64,000 nucleotides of DNA. Source: Symbiopectobacterium sp050472005. Lineage in GTDB: Bacteria; Pseudomonadota; Gammaproteobacteria; Enterobacterales; Enterobacteriaceae. Where the stretch lies: contig NZ_JBGOGS010000001.1 in NCBI RefSeq assembly GCF_050472005.1, forward strand, positions 930,001 to 994,000. The letters are read 5' to 3'. How positions within the stretch are numbered: the stretch's first letter is position 1; each line of letters opens with the position of its first letter. Below the pieces are notes generated by a model. The model saw only the letters and a list, made by a program, of their open reading frames with translations, had not been told where the DNA came from and ran no database searches. The translations under genes and the position numbers were made by a program. This document shows positions 34,174-43,929 of the stretch, in pieces.

Positions 34174-36630
34174 TCAATCCCCCAACGCCCGACTAAGATC
34201 GGGCGCTCTGTTCGGTGTGCTATCACCCGGCTCCCACCAGGAACGCTGATTCCAGTCTTTGCGTGCTCGGTCTTTCATGCGCCGCAAGTAACCCGGTGAC
34301 GCCTCTTCCATCATCTGGTTATAGAATGCATGATCAAACGCAGCTTTGGTATACCAGAGGTTCATAAAGTTAACGCCGGGGGCATTCTGCTTGATAAAGC
34401 GTAACAGATCGGCGGCGGCGTGCGTATCTTTTCCTAACGCCGCTTTGGTTGCATTACCCAGCGTCACATTAACAGCATCAATGCTAGTGCCAAACACGGG
34501 GCCAAGCAAGTTCATCCAGTTGGGTTGTCCACCTCGGCTGTCGCCGCCCATTCCTGTATAGATCATATCGCCAACGATACCCATCCCACCCCCCTGTAGA
34601 AATGCCGCCGCCCCAAATTTAGCCGTAAACATATCGCGCGGATCTTTGCCGTCTGCAATATCCTTTAATTGAATGGCTAGTGCGCCAAATAGAGTGGTAC
34701 CCACTAATAAAGACGCGGAATATGCGAGTTTGCCGGTTCCATTCTCGATTTCACTGATTCGACGCAAATGACGCGACATCATTCCGAAAGAAAATGATTT
34801 AAACAGCATGAAATGTCGCAACATTTCTCCGCCCCAAGTGCCGCGCTGCGTTCCCTGCATCATTGCAGCACGAGCCATAATATCGGAGCCAAGAGAGGCA
34901 TACTCTGATTCATCGTTAATAAACCCTAGCAACTTACCAATCGCAGAGTTCTTGGCGATATCATCAGCGCCGCTAATGGCGCGAATGCTGCGTGGTGTTA
35001 GCATGGGCTGACCTTTAAAGGTTTCAGGTGTTGCTTGCTGCCATACAGCCCAATCGCTTTCAGTAATACCACGACGCATCATTAATGTCCGATCAGCCTG
35101 ATCCAGCACACTCCAGTTATTCCGGCTCATTGATGCGATTTTCGACATCATGGTGACTGAAAAACCGCGCCGGATTGCGTTAGTCCACCCCTCAAGCAAC
35201 GTAGCGCGCATCGTCGCCGAGGCTAACTTCCCCGTCCACCCCTGCGTGAGTTTTTCACCATGAAAGCGGCTCATATCACTAATAATGGAGTCCGTCGCCA
35301 AACCAAGACGCGCAGCATCTTGACGGTAGTCAGAGCTGAAACTCCTTAGCGTATTCACCAGTGTTTTCCCCATCGGAAGATTATGGTACGCGGAGGCCAG
35401 CATTAGCGTAGGAACATCAGTAATTGACGATAAAAAAGTCCTCACCAGCTTGGTAGATGTCAGTAGGTTTCTCACCCCCTGATGTCTGTCAGCCAATCTA
35501 GCCTCGACAGGCATATTCAACGAACCGTTTAGCGTATCCCACACCATTTCTGGCGTTGCACCAAATTCACGGGATGACGCAGGGTGTTTTCGTAGATTGA
35601 TTGCATCCTTATTTGTGGCGGTATCCCTGAGTAGATCAAACGTCCTGCTGGGGTTGGGCCCCATTTCCTCAATTAGCGCAATATCTTTTGTTATGCCGAA
35701 AATATGGCTTTGCATTCCCTCGAAAACAGTACCCTGCCCATAGGTATCCATGTATTTTAGATAGCCGTCAGCGCCATTAAAATGAATCTGGCGGTGTGAC
35801 TCATCACCCTTGGATGCCCGGCTGCCCATAGCAACCTGACCAGGTTCAAGCTTATTATTTCCCTGAGTCGTGATTGTGTCATAGGCTTTGCCGAGAAAGT
35901 CCCGCATCTGCCCGGTATCCATCGCGGTACCGTCTTCATTCAGATATCGGGAGCGATCAAGAACAGGCAGAATAAAGTCAGTCCACTTTTCTTTGCCCGC
36001 CTTAACCATGCGTGCTAGATCATGCGGCTGCGGGACGTAGCCATAATCAAGTTTACCCATATCCATGCCCGCAGAATTAGCCCGCTGGCGCAACCCTTCA
36101 ATCTGCTGGTTCCATGCTTTTGAGGCTTTTGCTGCTACCGGATTCCCGGTATTGATACCGTAAACCTCATAGATAAACGCTTTCGTCGCTACGGGGTTAT
36201 CGAACAGACCAAGAAATCTGGGCTCGACAGCATTGATCGTGTCAACTATTTCACTGAATGCCGCCGCGCGCTCACCTCGAACGCGGACATCCAATTGCCG
36301 CAGCCGTTCAAACAGCGCTTTATGAAATGGCGCTTTACCGCCCAGCACGGCAGCACGTTCAGTTAGTGCCTCAACATTTTTAACCTGAGCCACCATATTA
36401 AGCGCCCGGCGCTCTGCGATTTTTTCAGCACGCTGAATATGGGCAACCATTGCACGCTGTGCCGCCTCCATCAGTCTGTCTTGCTGGGATAGTGAACTGA
36501 AACGCTGGCGATCTTCTCTTGCAAGTTCACGCAGGTGATAGCTTATCGTTGTATCTATCCCGTCGGTTTCCGCTTTCGTCAGCTTTCTTCCGATGGCGCT
36601 CTCTACTTCCTGAATACAATTCGGATGCAT
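34174..36630 (-). CDS. large internal virion protein (818 aa)
   Basis: An 818-residue protein with no catalytic motif recognised, rich in Ala, Met and Arg, with a hydrophobic Gly-rich stretch near residues 650-720 (L-V-G-T-T-L-F-G-A-L, F-L-Q-G-G-G-M-G-I-V-G). It lies between tail tube genes and terminase, in the slot of T7 gene 16. With the next gene upstream (544 aa) the summed length approximates T7 gp16 (1318 aa), suggesting a split ejection protein. Such proteins are ejected into the cell ahead of DNA. Assignment is by order and size. Confidence 0.6.
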   Translation of the reverse strand: MHPNCIQEVESAIGRKLTKAETDGIDTTISYHLRELAREDRQRFSSLSQQDRLMEAAQRAMVAHIQRAEKIAERRALNMVAQVKNVEALTERAAVLGGKAPFHKALFERLRQLDVRVRGERAAAFSEIVDTINAVEPRFLGLFDNPVATKAFIYEVYGINTGNPVAAKASKAWNQQIEGLRQRANSAGMDMGKLDYGYVPQPHDLARMVKAGKEKWTDFILPVLDRSRYLNEDGTAMDTGQMRDFLGKAYDTITTQGNNKLEPGQVAMGSRASKGDESHRQIHFNGADGYLKYMDTYGQGTVFEGMQSHIFGITKDIALIEEMGPNPSRTFDLLRDTATNKDAINLRKHPASSREFGATPEMVWDTLNGSLNMPVEARLADRHQGVRNLLTSTKLVRTFLSSITDVPTLMLASAYHNLPMGKTLVNTLRSFSSDYRQDAARLGLATDSIISDMSRFHGEKLTQGWTGKLASATMRATLLEGWTNAIRRGFSVTMMSKIASMSRNNWSVLDQADRTLMMRRGITESDWAVWQQATPETFKGQPMLTPRSIRAISGADDIAKNSAIGKLLGFINDESEYASLGSDIMARAAMMQGTQRGTWGGEMLRHFMLFKSFSFGMMSRHLRRISEIENGTGKLAYSASLLVGTTLFGALAIQLKDIADGKDPRDMFTAKFGAAAFLQGGGMGIVGDMIYTGMGGDSRGGQPNWMNLLGPVFGTSIDAVNVTLGNATKAALGKDTHAAADLLRFIKQNAPGVNFMNLWYTKAAFDHAFYNQMMEEASPGYLRRMKDRARKDWNQRSWWEPGDSTPNRAPDLSRALGD

Positions 36631-36632
36631 GG

Positions 36633-38267
36633 TTATCCCCTACGTAAAAAACAAGAGACAGCGGTACCAAACATGGTGGATTCACGGCGTGCAGTTTGCA
36701 GGTTGGCGTCGATATCAGCCATAACCTCCGTGACATTTTGCTGAATCGGCGTTCCCTCATTATCAAATGCGGAAATAACGTTAGCCTCAGGGTTAGCCAG
36801 CACCAGTGCTCTTAGTCGTTCAACGGATGGGGGATACTTACCACTACCAGCGCCAGAGGTATTCTCTTGAGCGCGTGGGGCGCGGCTGTCTTGTGGCGAT
36901 GAAATATCTGCTGCTGGGGATGATCCCCGTGTGCGATCGGTTATTCCGGCCTCATCACGCAGCATCAAACGCAAATAGGCGGGAACGATCCCTTGCTCCA
37001 GCCTGGAAAGGTTGGAGCGTGCTTCATAATAAAGCCCACCATCCTGATGTGGTGCTAGTTGCTCCTTTGTTTCTCTCAATCGAGATGCCAAATCAGAAAT
37101 TTTAGCGTTGAGAGTTTCGATCGTAGCTGCACGTTCAGCGCGGGCTTTTGCTAAGTTCCTTCTTGAACCAGTGAGTGGTGTATCAGCTAGTTGATTAAGG
37201 TCAGACTTTGCTTTCTGCAATTGATACTCAAGGTTGCGAGACTCTTCCGTTAACGACTTACGTTCACCTCGCGGAAGTAATTGATCGGCCAGGCCGCGCA
37301 AACGGATTGTTTCTGCTGAAACCGTAGATTCGTTGTGAAGAAGGAATGCTGCGTCGTTTACGCCATCAAGTGACGACACATCCACCCTATCTCCTGCGTC
37401 CAGTTGCCGCATGGCGAGATCCAGTGCGTTTTGATGCACCACGCTGGACGCAATATCAACAGGTAAACCGGGGGCGGTAGACTCACTGAAATGCTCAGCG
37501 CCACGAGCGGTCATTGCAGCATCTACAATCTCAGGCGATGGGCGAGCGTAAAGGTGGGCCAGCCCGCCGAACGCAGCCCCAAGGATCACATCGGTCGCCA
37601 GCGCGGTTTTATCAAAGGCTCTATATTGCTGGGCCATTTCTTTATATCCGTTCCGCTCCAGTAATTCATGTGTTGCGGCGCGATGAGCGACACCCAAACC
37701 GGCATTACTTGCAGCTCCAGCCAACAATCGGGTACTGAGGCTTTTTGCAAAAGGGGCGGAGGGGATTACTACGCCAACAGCATTTACGCCACCTTCTAAT
37801 ATGGCCTTTCCAAATGCGGTGTTATCATCGACCCCCTTCTTTAACGCCTCATCATATCTAACTTGCGTGGTTGCTACGCCCGTTAAGCCAGCAGCCCCAA
37901 TCGGCCCCCCCAATGCGGATCCCACCGCTGCGGGCGCTATAACTTCGCCAAAGCCATCTAATAATTGCCCTACCGTGCTGGTCGTTAACGGATCTGGTTT
38001 ACTGGTTTCACCAATTCTGGCTATGTTTTTAATTCGTTCATCCCACGATTTATCCAAACCTGCCGCTGCTGTTAATGGCCTAAACGCATCAGCGAGGTTT
38101 TTTTCTACCGTGTAATCGACGTTATTTAACCCACGAAAGGCACCGTTAATTAAATCAAGCGGAGCGTTCCAATCAGCAAAGGCGGGGCCAATATCCTTAA
38201 TCTGGATCCCTCCAGGTTGGTTTTTTATTGTTTCAATGCCTCGAGCGTCAAAATCTAAAATATTCAT
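36633..38267 (-). CDS. internal virion protein (544 aa)
   Basis: 544 residues. The N-terminal part has a hydrophobic Gly/Ala segment (I-A-P-A-A-V-G-S-A-L-G-G-P-I-G-A-A-G-L) around residue 115-135. The middle is a long coiled coil (about 330-410, L-E-Y-Q-L-Q-K-A-K-S-D-L-N-Q-L). The C terminus is polar. It overlaps the 691-aa gene by 4 bp and precedes the 818-aa gene by 2 bp. Probably an ejection protein; not recognised by sequence. Confidence 0.58.
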   Translation of the reverse strand: MNILDFDARGIETIKNQPGGIQIKDIGPAFADWNAPLDLINGAFRGLNNVDYTVEKNLADAFRPLTAAAGLDKSWDERIKNIARIGETSKPDPLTTSTVGQLLDGFGEVIAPAAVGSALGGPIGAAGLTGVATTQVRYDEALKKGVDDNTAFGKAILEGGVNAVGVVIPSAPFAKSLSTRLLAGAASNAGLGVAHRAATHELLERNGYKEMAQQYRAFDKTALATDVILGAAFGGLAHLYARPSPEIVDAAMTARGAEHFSESTAPGLPVDIASSVVHQNALDLAMRQLDAGDRVDVSSLDGVNDAAFLLHNESTVSAETIRLRGLADQLLPRGERKSLTEESRNLEYQLQKAKSDLNQLADTPLTGSRRNLAKARAERAATIETLNAKISDLASRLRETKEQLAPHQDGGLYYEARSNLSRLEQGIVPAYLRLMLRDEAGITDRTRGSSPAADISSPQDSRAPRAQENTSGAGSGKYPPSVERLRALVLANPEANVISAFDNEGTPIQQNVTEVMADIDANLQTARRESTMFGTAVSCFLRRG

Positions 38268-40339
38268 TGGCCCGCCCCGCTAAGAGTAATGATCACTTTT
38301 TTACCCGATGGGTCTAGCAGCGGGGATTTCCCGTAAATCATCAGGTACTGATCTTTACCAACGTACTGCATGCCCATGCTTTCGAATTTATCAAGCGCGG
38401 TAGGAGGAAGACCCTGATTGGTTACAGCATCCGAAAACGCTTTCTTTGATGCGGTTTTGAATGACAGTTCTGACATTCCCCACGGGGTTATGGTTTTTTG
38501 CCCGTTAATGTCAACCACGATCCCTATAACAGCCTTGATCGACTCCTTAATAATATCTGGGTCAATTACGCCGGTTATCACCCCCTTCTCAGCCGCACGA
38601 GCAACATAATAAGAACGAATGGCTTGTTCGCCCTGCTGATACGCTTGGGGCATATTTGCAAATACCTTATCAAGCGTATTGGCAATTGCAGTGGTGAATT
38701 CCTTTTGAGACGGGATGGGGAAGTTTTTAGGCGTTCCGTCTTCGTTTCGTTGCTCTTTTGATGGGTTAAGAATTTGATTACCAATCAGCAGACGTTGTGC
38801 AACCTGCTGGCCTGTAACGGTTACGTCATCGGCAAAGTAATCGCTTTCCACTGTAAGCGGGGTATCAGTAACAGCAAGGCTGCCAGCATAAGCTGTTACC
38901 GGACTATCAGGGGCGATTTGCTGCATGATTGACTGATAATCGGTATCGCTATTAACGGCGTTCCTGAGGCGGGATAACAACGATGCCTGGCCTTCAACGG
39001 ATTGCTTCTTCAACTCCCCTGACAGATAAGACGCCTCCTGCGGAAGAAGTAATCGGCGTGGAACATTAACGCCTGTATTGTTCCGCACAGCATCAATGGT
39101 CGCAGACCGATCGGTAATGGTCGCGCCAACCCGTTGAGTAATATCAGCGCCCTCCATAGCACTCATCGCTGCGGCAGTTGTCGGATTTAGGGCAGTCATA
39201 TCAAGGGGCGTAATAGCATCCCCCGTGCGGTTTTGGTTGAACAGCAATGGGGTTTCCATTAACTGCTTATTGTTGGCTTGCACTGCTCTATCCAACATTT
39301 CAAGCCTGCGATAGTCAGCAATCGTGCCGCCTTTTTTATTCAGTTCGGCGGATAGCTGGCTAACATAGTTAGTCGATTCCAACGGGCCTTTGCTGATCAC
39401 CTCCTGAATTTGTGGGCCAAGACTTAATAATTCCCTGGCCTCTCCCTCCGCACTGGTGCCTATCGTTGCGGTCATGACTTTATCTTGCAAGTCAGCACTG
39501 ACTGTCTTTCCCGCGTAGATCAATGGGGCAACTGAATTTACTGCGCGTAACGCTAATGCTTCCCGCTTTGCCTCTGCCGCTGTTGCCTTTGCTTCTAACC
39601 GCGACTGATAGCCCATAGCCTGATTCAGCAACGCAGTGCGCTTGTCTGGATCAAGCTTATCAATATAAAAACCTTTTTCAGAGGTAAGCTGATTACTCAA
39701 ATCTGATAGCGCGGTGCCGTTGTTTCTGGCCTCCATCAATTTTTGTCGCGCCTGATTAAACCAATTCTGATCAACCCAGCTTTGGCGTACTTTGGCCCAC
39801 TGCGCACCATAAGCAAGCCGCCCCTGTTCCTCATACGCAGCAGACATGGCGTTGATTTTTTCGATATCTGCACCGGGGTAGTTGGTCAGTTTACCCAGCT
39901 TATCCAGCCCGCTATCAACCTGATCACGCGCTTCGATTTTCAGTGCGGCACGCGCGTAGCCCTGCGCCGTGGTGAGTCCATCAGATTCGTAGTGCTTTAG
40001 CCCACCCTCGGCAACCTGTGTTTCTGCAATACCCAGCCCTGAGAATTGCGGCTTTTCCAGCTTTCCTACCGCGTCGTGATATGCATTCTCTACTTCATCA
40101 GCACGCAGTGTGCCCTCTTCCACTCGCCGTCGGATTGATTCGAGAGAGTCCTTTATACCGATTTGATAATCGAGCATCGACTCGCCAGCCCGCGCGCGCA
40201 CGACCGCGTTAATCTCTTGCTTTACATCATCCGCCAACCCCGCCACCGCTTGCCCGATAGCCCCCGTACCGCTCACATTGACGCGCGTTGGCTGGGGGGG
40301 GGGAGCCGCGTTACCAAAATTACCCGTTGGGATACGCAT
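38264..40339 (-). CDS. internal virion protein (691 aa, gp15 slot)
   Basis: 691 residues, mostly helical, with repeated Ala/Glu-rich segments (A-K-A-T-A-A-E-A-K-R-E-A-L-A-L). Size and order (after the gp14-like gene) match T7 gp15 (747 aa), one of the proteins that form the ejection conduit. No enzymatic motif seen. Its start overlaps the stop of the gp14-like gene (TAATG). Confidence 0.6.
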   Translation of the reverse strand: MRIPTGNFGNAAPPPQPTRVNVSGTGAIGQAVAGLADDVKQEINAVVRARAGESMLDYQIGIKDSLESIRRRVEEGTLRADEVENAYHDAVGKLEKPQFSGLGIAETQVAEGGLKHYESDGLTTAQGYARAALKIEARDQVDSGLDKLGKLTNYPGADIEKINAMSAAYEEQGRLAYGAQWAKVRQSWVDQNWFNQARQKLMEARNNGTALSDLSNQLTSEKGFYIDKLDPDKRTALLNQAMGYQSRLEAKATAAEAKREALALRAVNSVAPLIYAGKTVSADLQDKVMTATIGTSAEGEARELLSLGPQIQEVISKGPLESTNYVSQLSAELNKKGGTIADYRRLEMLDRAVQANNKQLMETPLLFNQNRTGDAITPLDMTALNPTTAAAMSAMEGADITQRVGATITDRSATIDAVRNNTGVNVPRRLLLPQEASYLSGELKKQSVEGQASLLSRLRNAVNSDTDYQSIMQQIAPDSPVTAYAGSLAVTDTPLTVESDYFADDVTVTGQQVAQRLLIGNQILNPSKEQRNEDGTPKNFPIPSQKEFTTAIANTLDKVFANMPQAYQQGEQAIRSYYVARAAEKGVITGVIDPDIIKESIKAVIGIVVDINGQKTITPWGMSELSFKTASKKAFSDAVTNQGLPPTALDKFESMGMQYVGKDQYLMIYGKSPLLDPSGKKVIITLSGAGQ

Positions 40340-40869
40340 TAATGAATCCCCATGTTGCCGAACAGGTTGTTTGTTGATGCGCCGGTTTTGGTGGCTGGCT
40401 TATCTTGCGCGGTCTTCCAGCCAGAATACGCTTTCGCGCCAGATGACAGTAATGAACTTCCCGCACTGATATAACCAGACGTGGCAGCATTGCGGCCGCT
40501 AATCCTGTCAGCCTGTCCTTGTGCCCGATAGCGTGAAGCGGCATTTTGCCCGTTGAGGATGGTCATCGTGGCGTCTTCTTCCGCATCACCCACAATCCCC
40601 GACGTAATGCGCAATGCGGTTCCCGATCCCGTTTCAACGCCTGAGGCCGCATACCCAGCGTTTGCCTGTGATGCCTGTGCCGCGCCCGCTTTTCGGATGC
40701 GTTCGGCCTCAACCCGCGCCGCTGATTTTGCGGCCTCCGCGTCGGCCTCTGCTTGTGCCGCCTGATAATCAGCCATGCTTTTTTGCTGCATACCACTCGC
40801 TAGCGCACCACCTGCGGCAAGAACGGACGAGCCTATAGCGGCAATGGCTAATGTAACCGGATCACACAT
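40339..40869 (-). CDS. internal virion protein, gp14-like
   Basis: 176 aa beginning M-C-D-P-V-T-L-A-I-A-A-I-G-S-S-V-L-A-A-G-G-A-L-A, a short Cys-containing leader followed by a hydrophobic segment as in T7 gp14-type core proteins, then an Ala-rich helix (Q-A-A-Q-A-E-A-D-A-E-A-A-K) and R-Y-R-A-Q-G-Q-A-D. Such proteins reach the outer membrane during ejection. Position fits. Confidence 0.7.
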   Translation of the reverse strand: MCDPVTLAIAAIGSSVLAAGGALASGMQQKSMADYQAAQAEADAEAAKSAARVEAERIRKAGAAQASQANAGYAASGVETGSGTALRITSGIVGDAEEDATMTILNGQNAASRYRAQGQADRISGRNAATSGYISAGSSLLSSGAKAYSGWKTAQDKPATKTGASTNNLFGNMGIH

Positions 40870-40871
40870 TG

Positions 40872-41318
40872 TTAAACCTCCATCGAATACAACAGGCCAG
40901 CGCGTACCAGCCCCAACCGTTGATACAGTTCACCGGTACGCGCTTCATGAATGCCCGTGGTGATACCCATGCGGATTTCGCGCACGCCGTTTTCTTTCGC
41001 CCAGGCAATAAACGCTTTTACCAGTCGGTATCCGGCGGGGGCGCCTCGCCGTTCTGCATCGATAAACACGCCGTATTCAAACGCCATGCGATCGCTGGAG
41101 AACCACTGTTCAGCGATGCCGCCCCCCATCCAGCCGATAATCTGCCCGTCGTGCTCTGCGACCAGCACAACCCCAAAACAGGCATCGATAAGTTGCTCCG
41201 CCAGCGCGCGGCATTTTTCCGCACTGAACGAAAAATTCCGGTAGCGTGATTCCTGGTGCATGCGCATACCCAGCAGCACCAGCGCCGGAATATCCTCTTT
41301 TGTTGCGGGTCGGATCAT
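40872..41318 (-). CDS. GNAT-family acetyltransferase inside the virion operon
   Basis: 148 aa of the GNAT fold: N-terminal I-R-P-A-T-K-E-D-I-P-A-L, strand G-V-V-L-V-A-E-H-D-G-Q-I-I-G-W-M, acetyl-CoA site around R-R-G-A-P-A-G-Y-R-L-V, and the final Y-Q-R-L-G-L. It is packed between the tail tubular B and gp14-like genes with 2-bp gaps, so it is expressed with structural genes. Substrate unknown; modification of a virion protein or host factor are both possible. Confidence 0.8.
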   Translation of the reverse strand: MIRPATKEDIPALVLLGMRMHQESRYRNFSFSAEKCRALAEQLIDACFGVVLVAEHDGQIIGWMGGGIAEQWFSSDRMAFEYGVFIDAERRGAPAGYRLVKAFIAWAKENGVREIRMGITTGIHEARTGELYQRLGLVRAGLLYSMEV

Positions 41319-41320
41319 GG

Positions 41321-43297
41321 TTAACCCCCATTACTGGTGAAAGTGGTCATCACAGCCAGCAGATGGAACGGCAGCGGCTGCAATTGCTGAATGCGTAATG
41401 TGTCTTCGCCTTTCTCCCAACCGAGTTTTCCCCACGAGTGATCGCCCGTGAAAAGCGGTGCCGGCTGGTTGAGAATTTTCGGGCCAAAGCGACGAAAAGG
41501 GAGGGTTTGCCCGTTGCAGGTGGCGCCGGTGGTGTCGAGAAAACGCATGGTGACTTCGCTGGTGCGTTTCTTGGCGTTCTGTACGGTGCCTTCGCTGGTA
41601 GAAATTTCCTGCGTCAGTGTTTCAATGGTGGTGTTGAAATGCAGTCCAATGGCGACGCTTTTCGCGGTACGGGTCAACGTGACAGCGCCATCGGTGACTA
41701 CCTGTGCGGGCATGACGTTGCCGTCTGCCACGATATCAACGGTTTTTCCTTCGAGGTGATGTAAGCCTCCCCACGCTTTTGCCCCTGCCTCACGGGTGCC
41801 GGTAACCGTCGCATCGCTGCGCAATTCATCTCCCAGCAATTCAACGTAGCGCACCGTCTCGCCGTTAATTTCACGTTTGACGATGGTATATACCGCATCG
41901 CCTGAATCGGTGGGGATAGAAGATACCGACTCAAAGGCACCCTCGGTGACATGCCGCGACCAGGCGATCACATCCTGCGAACGATCGAGCACCATAGAGC
42001 ACAGGGTTCCGTCTGCGCGTATCAGCCAGACGATAGAATCCGGCTGCTGCTGGTAGGCCATATCCACAATGCCCGATCCGGTGATGTGCTCAGACAATAC
42101 AGAGAGATCATTAACGGAATAGGCGACGTAGCTGTCGGGGTCATAAGCGACCGCAAACAGTTTGCGCCCTGCGCGCTGGATAAAAAGGATTTCGGTACCA
42201 ACGCGCACCGGGCGAATAGTATTGCAACCGTAGGGGCTGGGATTTTTTACGGATATATTGGTCGGTGTGATGGCGGCATCCGAGCCGCCGGTTAACGTAA
42301 ACTCGCCACCGTAGGTCAGCGCAATAAGCGTGTTCATCTGCGCTAAATGCACGATAGGGTTTAGCTGGTCAGAGGAAACCGTAAACGACATGGCATCGTC
42401 GTCGTCATCGCCCAGCTCGAAAGACAGGTAAGCGCCGGTTTCACTGAACCACACCGTTTGTGGGTACTCAGGAGATCCCGCCAGCACCAGCCGTTGCTGG
42501 TAGAACGTCACGGCACCCGGATAGCCCAACGCTTCTGACCACACACTATCTTCACGCGTCCATGCTCCCGGTGAGGCGGACTGTGTTGCCGACAGGTCAG
42601 CACGGATAACACCGGCGGCCACCTGCGCACTGTTTACCGATTGGATTAGCACCAGCCCGCGATTGATACGCACATACGACCCGACATCAGCCGCCACCCA
42701 GCCACTGCCGGTAAAGGACGTGGCGCTTTCGGTATCGTATAGCGTGAGCGTTATCGACGTGCCGACAAACTCTTTTACCGAGGGCTTGCACCATTTTTCC
42801 GGTGTGTCGCGGATTTCATCAAATGGCATCACCACAAATTCAGCAGCAGCCAGCGTCCAATCGGTTTGCGCCTGTCGCTGTAACCGTTGCGGCGGGATGT
42901 CCTGGTGAACCAAAAACATGGTGTCGGCGCTCTGCACGAATTTCACTTCGGACAGCATGCTTTCGGTGAACGGGCTTTTGATTTCGTAAGGGGTTAAATC
43001 ATCATTAACCACCTGCGCACCGTTCTGGAAAAAGCGCACGTAGCCGTCGCCAAATTCCAGTTCGTACGCCTGAGCGCGGTTAAACACGAAAGGGATCAGG
43101 CGGGATTTTTTATCGGCGTATTTCGTGGCCGCAATAAAACGCGTACCGGGGCGACGCTTAACGCCACCGTGAACCACGCACACGGCATTCTCTACCTGTT
43201 TTGCGCCATTGGCATAACGCACAATATCCACGCGCCCCATCAAGCGCGGGGAAATTTCACCGGCGGTAAAATTGGTTTTTATCAGGTTGGCGCGCAT
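41321..43297 (-). CDS. tail tubular protein B-like (gp12 type)
   Basis: 658-aa tail nozzle component. It begins N-F-T-A-G-E-I-S-P-R-L-M-G-R-V-D and V-H-G-G-V-K-R-R-P-G-T-R-F, the conserved start of stubby podoviral nozzle proteins, and has G-Y-P-G-A-V-T-F-Y-Q-Q-R-L-V-L-A-G-S-P and W-F-S-E-T-G. It follows the tubular A gene by 2 bp. Confidence 0.83.
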   Translation of the reverse strand: MRANLIKTNFTAGEISPRLMGRVDIVRYANGAKQVENAVCVVHGGVKRRPGTRFIAATKYADKKSRLIPFVFNRAQAYELEFGDGYVRFFQNGAQVVNDDLTPYEIKSPFTESMLSEVKFVQSADTMFLVHQDIPPQRLQRQAQTDWTLAAAEFVVMPFDEIRDTPEKWCKPSVKEFVGTSITLTLYDTESATSFTGSGWVAADVGSYVRINRGLVLIQSVNSAQVAAGVIRADLSATQSASPGAWTREDSVWSEALGYPGAVTFYQQRLVLAGSPEYPQTVWFSETGAYLSFELGDDDDDAMSFTVSSDQLNPIVHLAQMNTLIALTYGGEFTLTGGSDAAITPTNISVKNPSPYGCNTIRPVRVGTEILFIQRAGRKLFAVAYDPDSYVAYSVNDLSVLSEHITGSGIVDMAYQQQPDSIVWLIRADGTLCSMVLDRSQDVIAWSRHVTEGAFESVSSIPTDSGDAVYTIVKREINGETVRYVELLGDELRSDATVTGTREAGAKAWGGLHHLEGKTVDIVADGNVMPAQVVTDGAVTLTRTAKSVAIGLHFNTTIETLTQEISTSEGTVQNAKKRTSEVTMRFLDTTGATCNGQTLPFRRFGPKILNQPAPLFTGDHSWGKLGWEKGEDTLRIQQLQPLPFHLLAVMTTFTSNGG

Positions 43298-43299
43298 GG

Positions 43300-43872
43300 T
43301 TAAAACCTCGACGTGAGCAACGGATAACCGCCAAGCGCTTCTGGTGGGTCTTCCTGTCCGTCAATGGCCTTGGCCTGACGCAGCAGATAGGCGGCTTCCT
43401 GCGTAAGCGCATCGCGCAGGCTGGCGGATGCTGTTACCGCATAGGCTATCTTTGCTGCCATAAACGCTTCTGCCAGCGCCACCAGTGCCGGATCCCACGT
43501 TGATTCATCGTCGTTGCGGAAGAGGTAACGCAGTTTCAGTGTGTTGATGTTGGCGAGGATTTTCCGCCCTTCCTGTCGGTACTGGATATCGTCTGACTCA
43601 TCACCCACGGATAGCACGCGCAGCAAGTCACCCGGCAGCGGGAACTGATACGCAACGCCAAAAGCAGGGGCGGTACTGGAGGGGGAGAGCACCACGCGTT
43701 TAACAGCACAATTCCAGGGGTGTTTACGCAATAAATCTTCACGTACGGTGGGATAAACGTTGGCGCACAGGCGTGCGCTGTCAGAGTCCTCTTTAAAATC
43801 ATTAATGGGATTCTGACCGAGGATAAGCAGCGCGTTAGAACAGATAGAAACACTGGAAACACTGGAAGCCAT
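43300..43872 (-). CDS. tail tubular protein A-like (gp11 type)
   Basis: 190 aa from ATG 43872 (M-A-S-S-V-S-S-V-S-I-C-S-N-A-L), which has AAAGG upstream; a longer open frame to 43923 is less likely. It contains the family blocks A-L-L-I-L-G-Q-N-P-I and L-R-K-H-P-W-N-C-A and Y-Q-F-P-L-P-G-D-L-L-R-V, as in gatekeeper/adaptor proteins that join portal and nozzle. Confidence 0.82.
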   Translation of the reverse strand: MASSVSSVSICSNALLILGQNPINDFKEDSDSARLCANVYPTVREDLLRKHPWNCAVKRVVLSPSSTAPAFGVAYQFPLPGDLLRVLSVGDESDDIQYRQEGRKILANINTLKLRYLFRNDDESTWDPALVALAEAFMAAKIAYAVTASASLRDALTQEAAYLLRQAKAIDGQEDPPEALGGYPLLTSRF

Positions 43873-43929
43873 AGCGGTACCTTTAACAAAAACGGCCGGG
43901 GTTTTACCCCCGGCAATACCCACGCGGCG

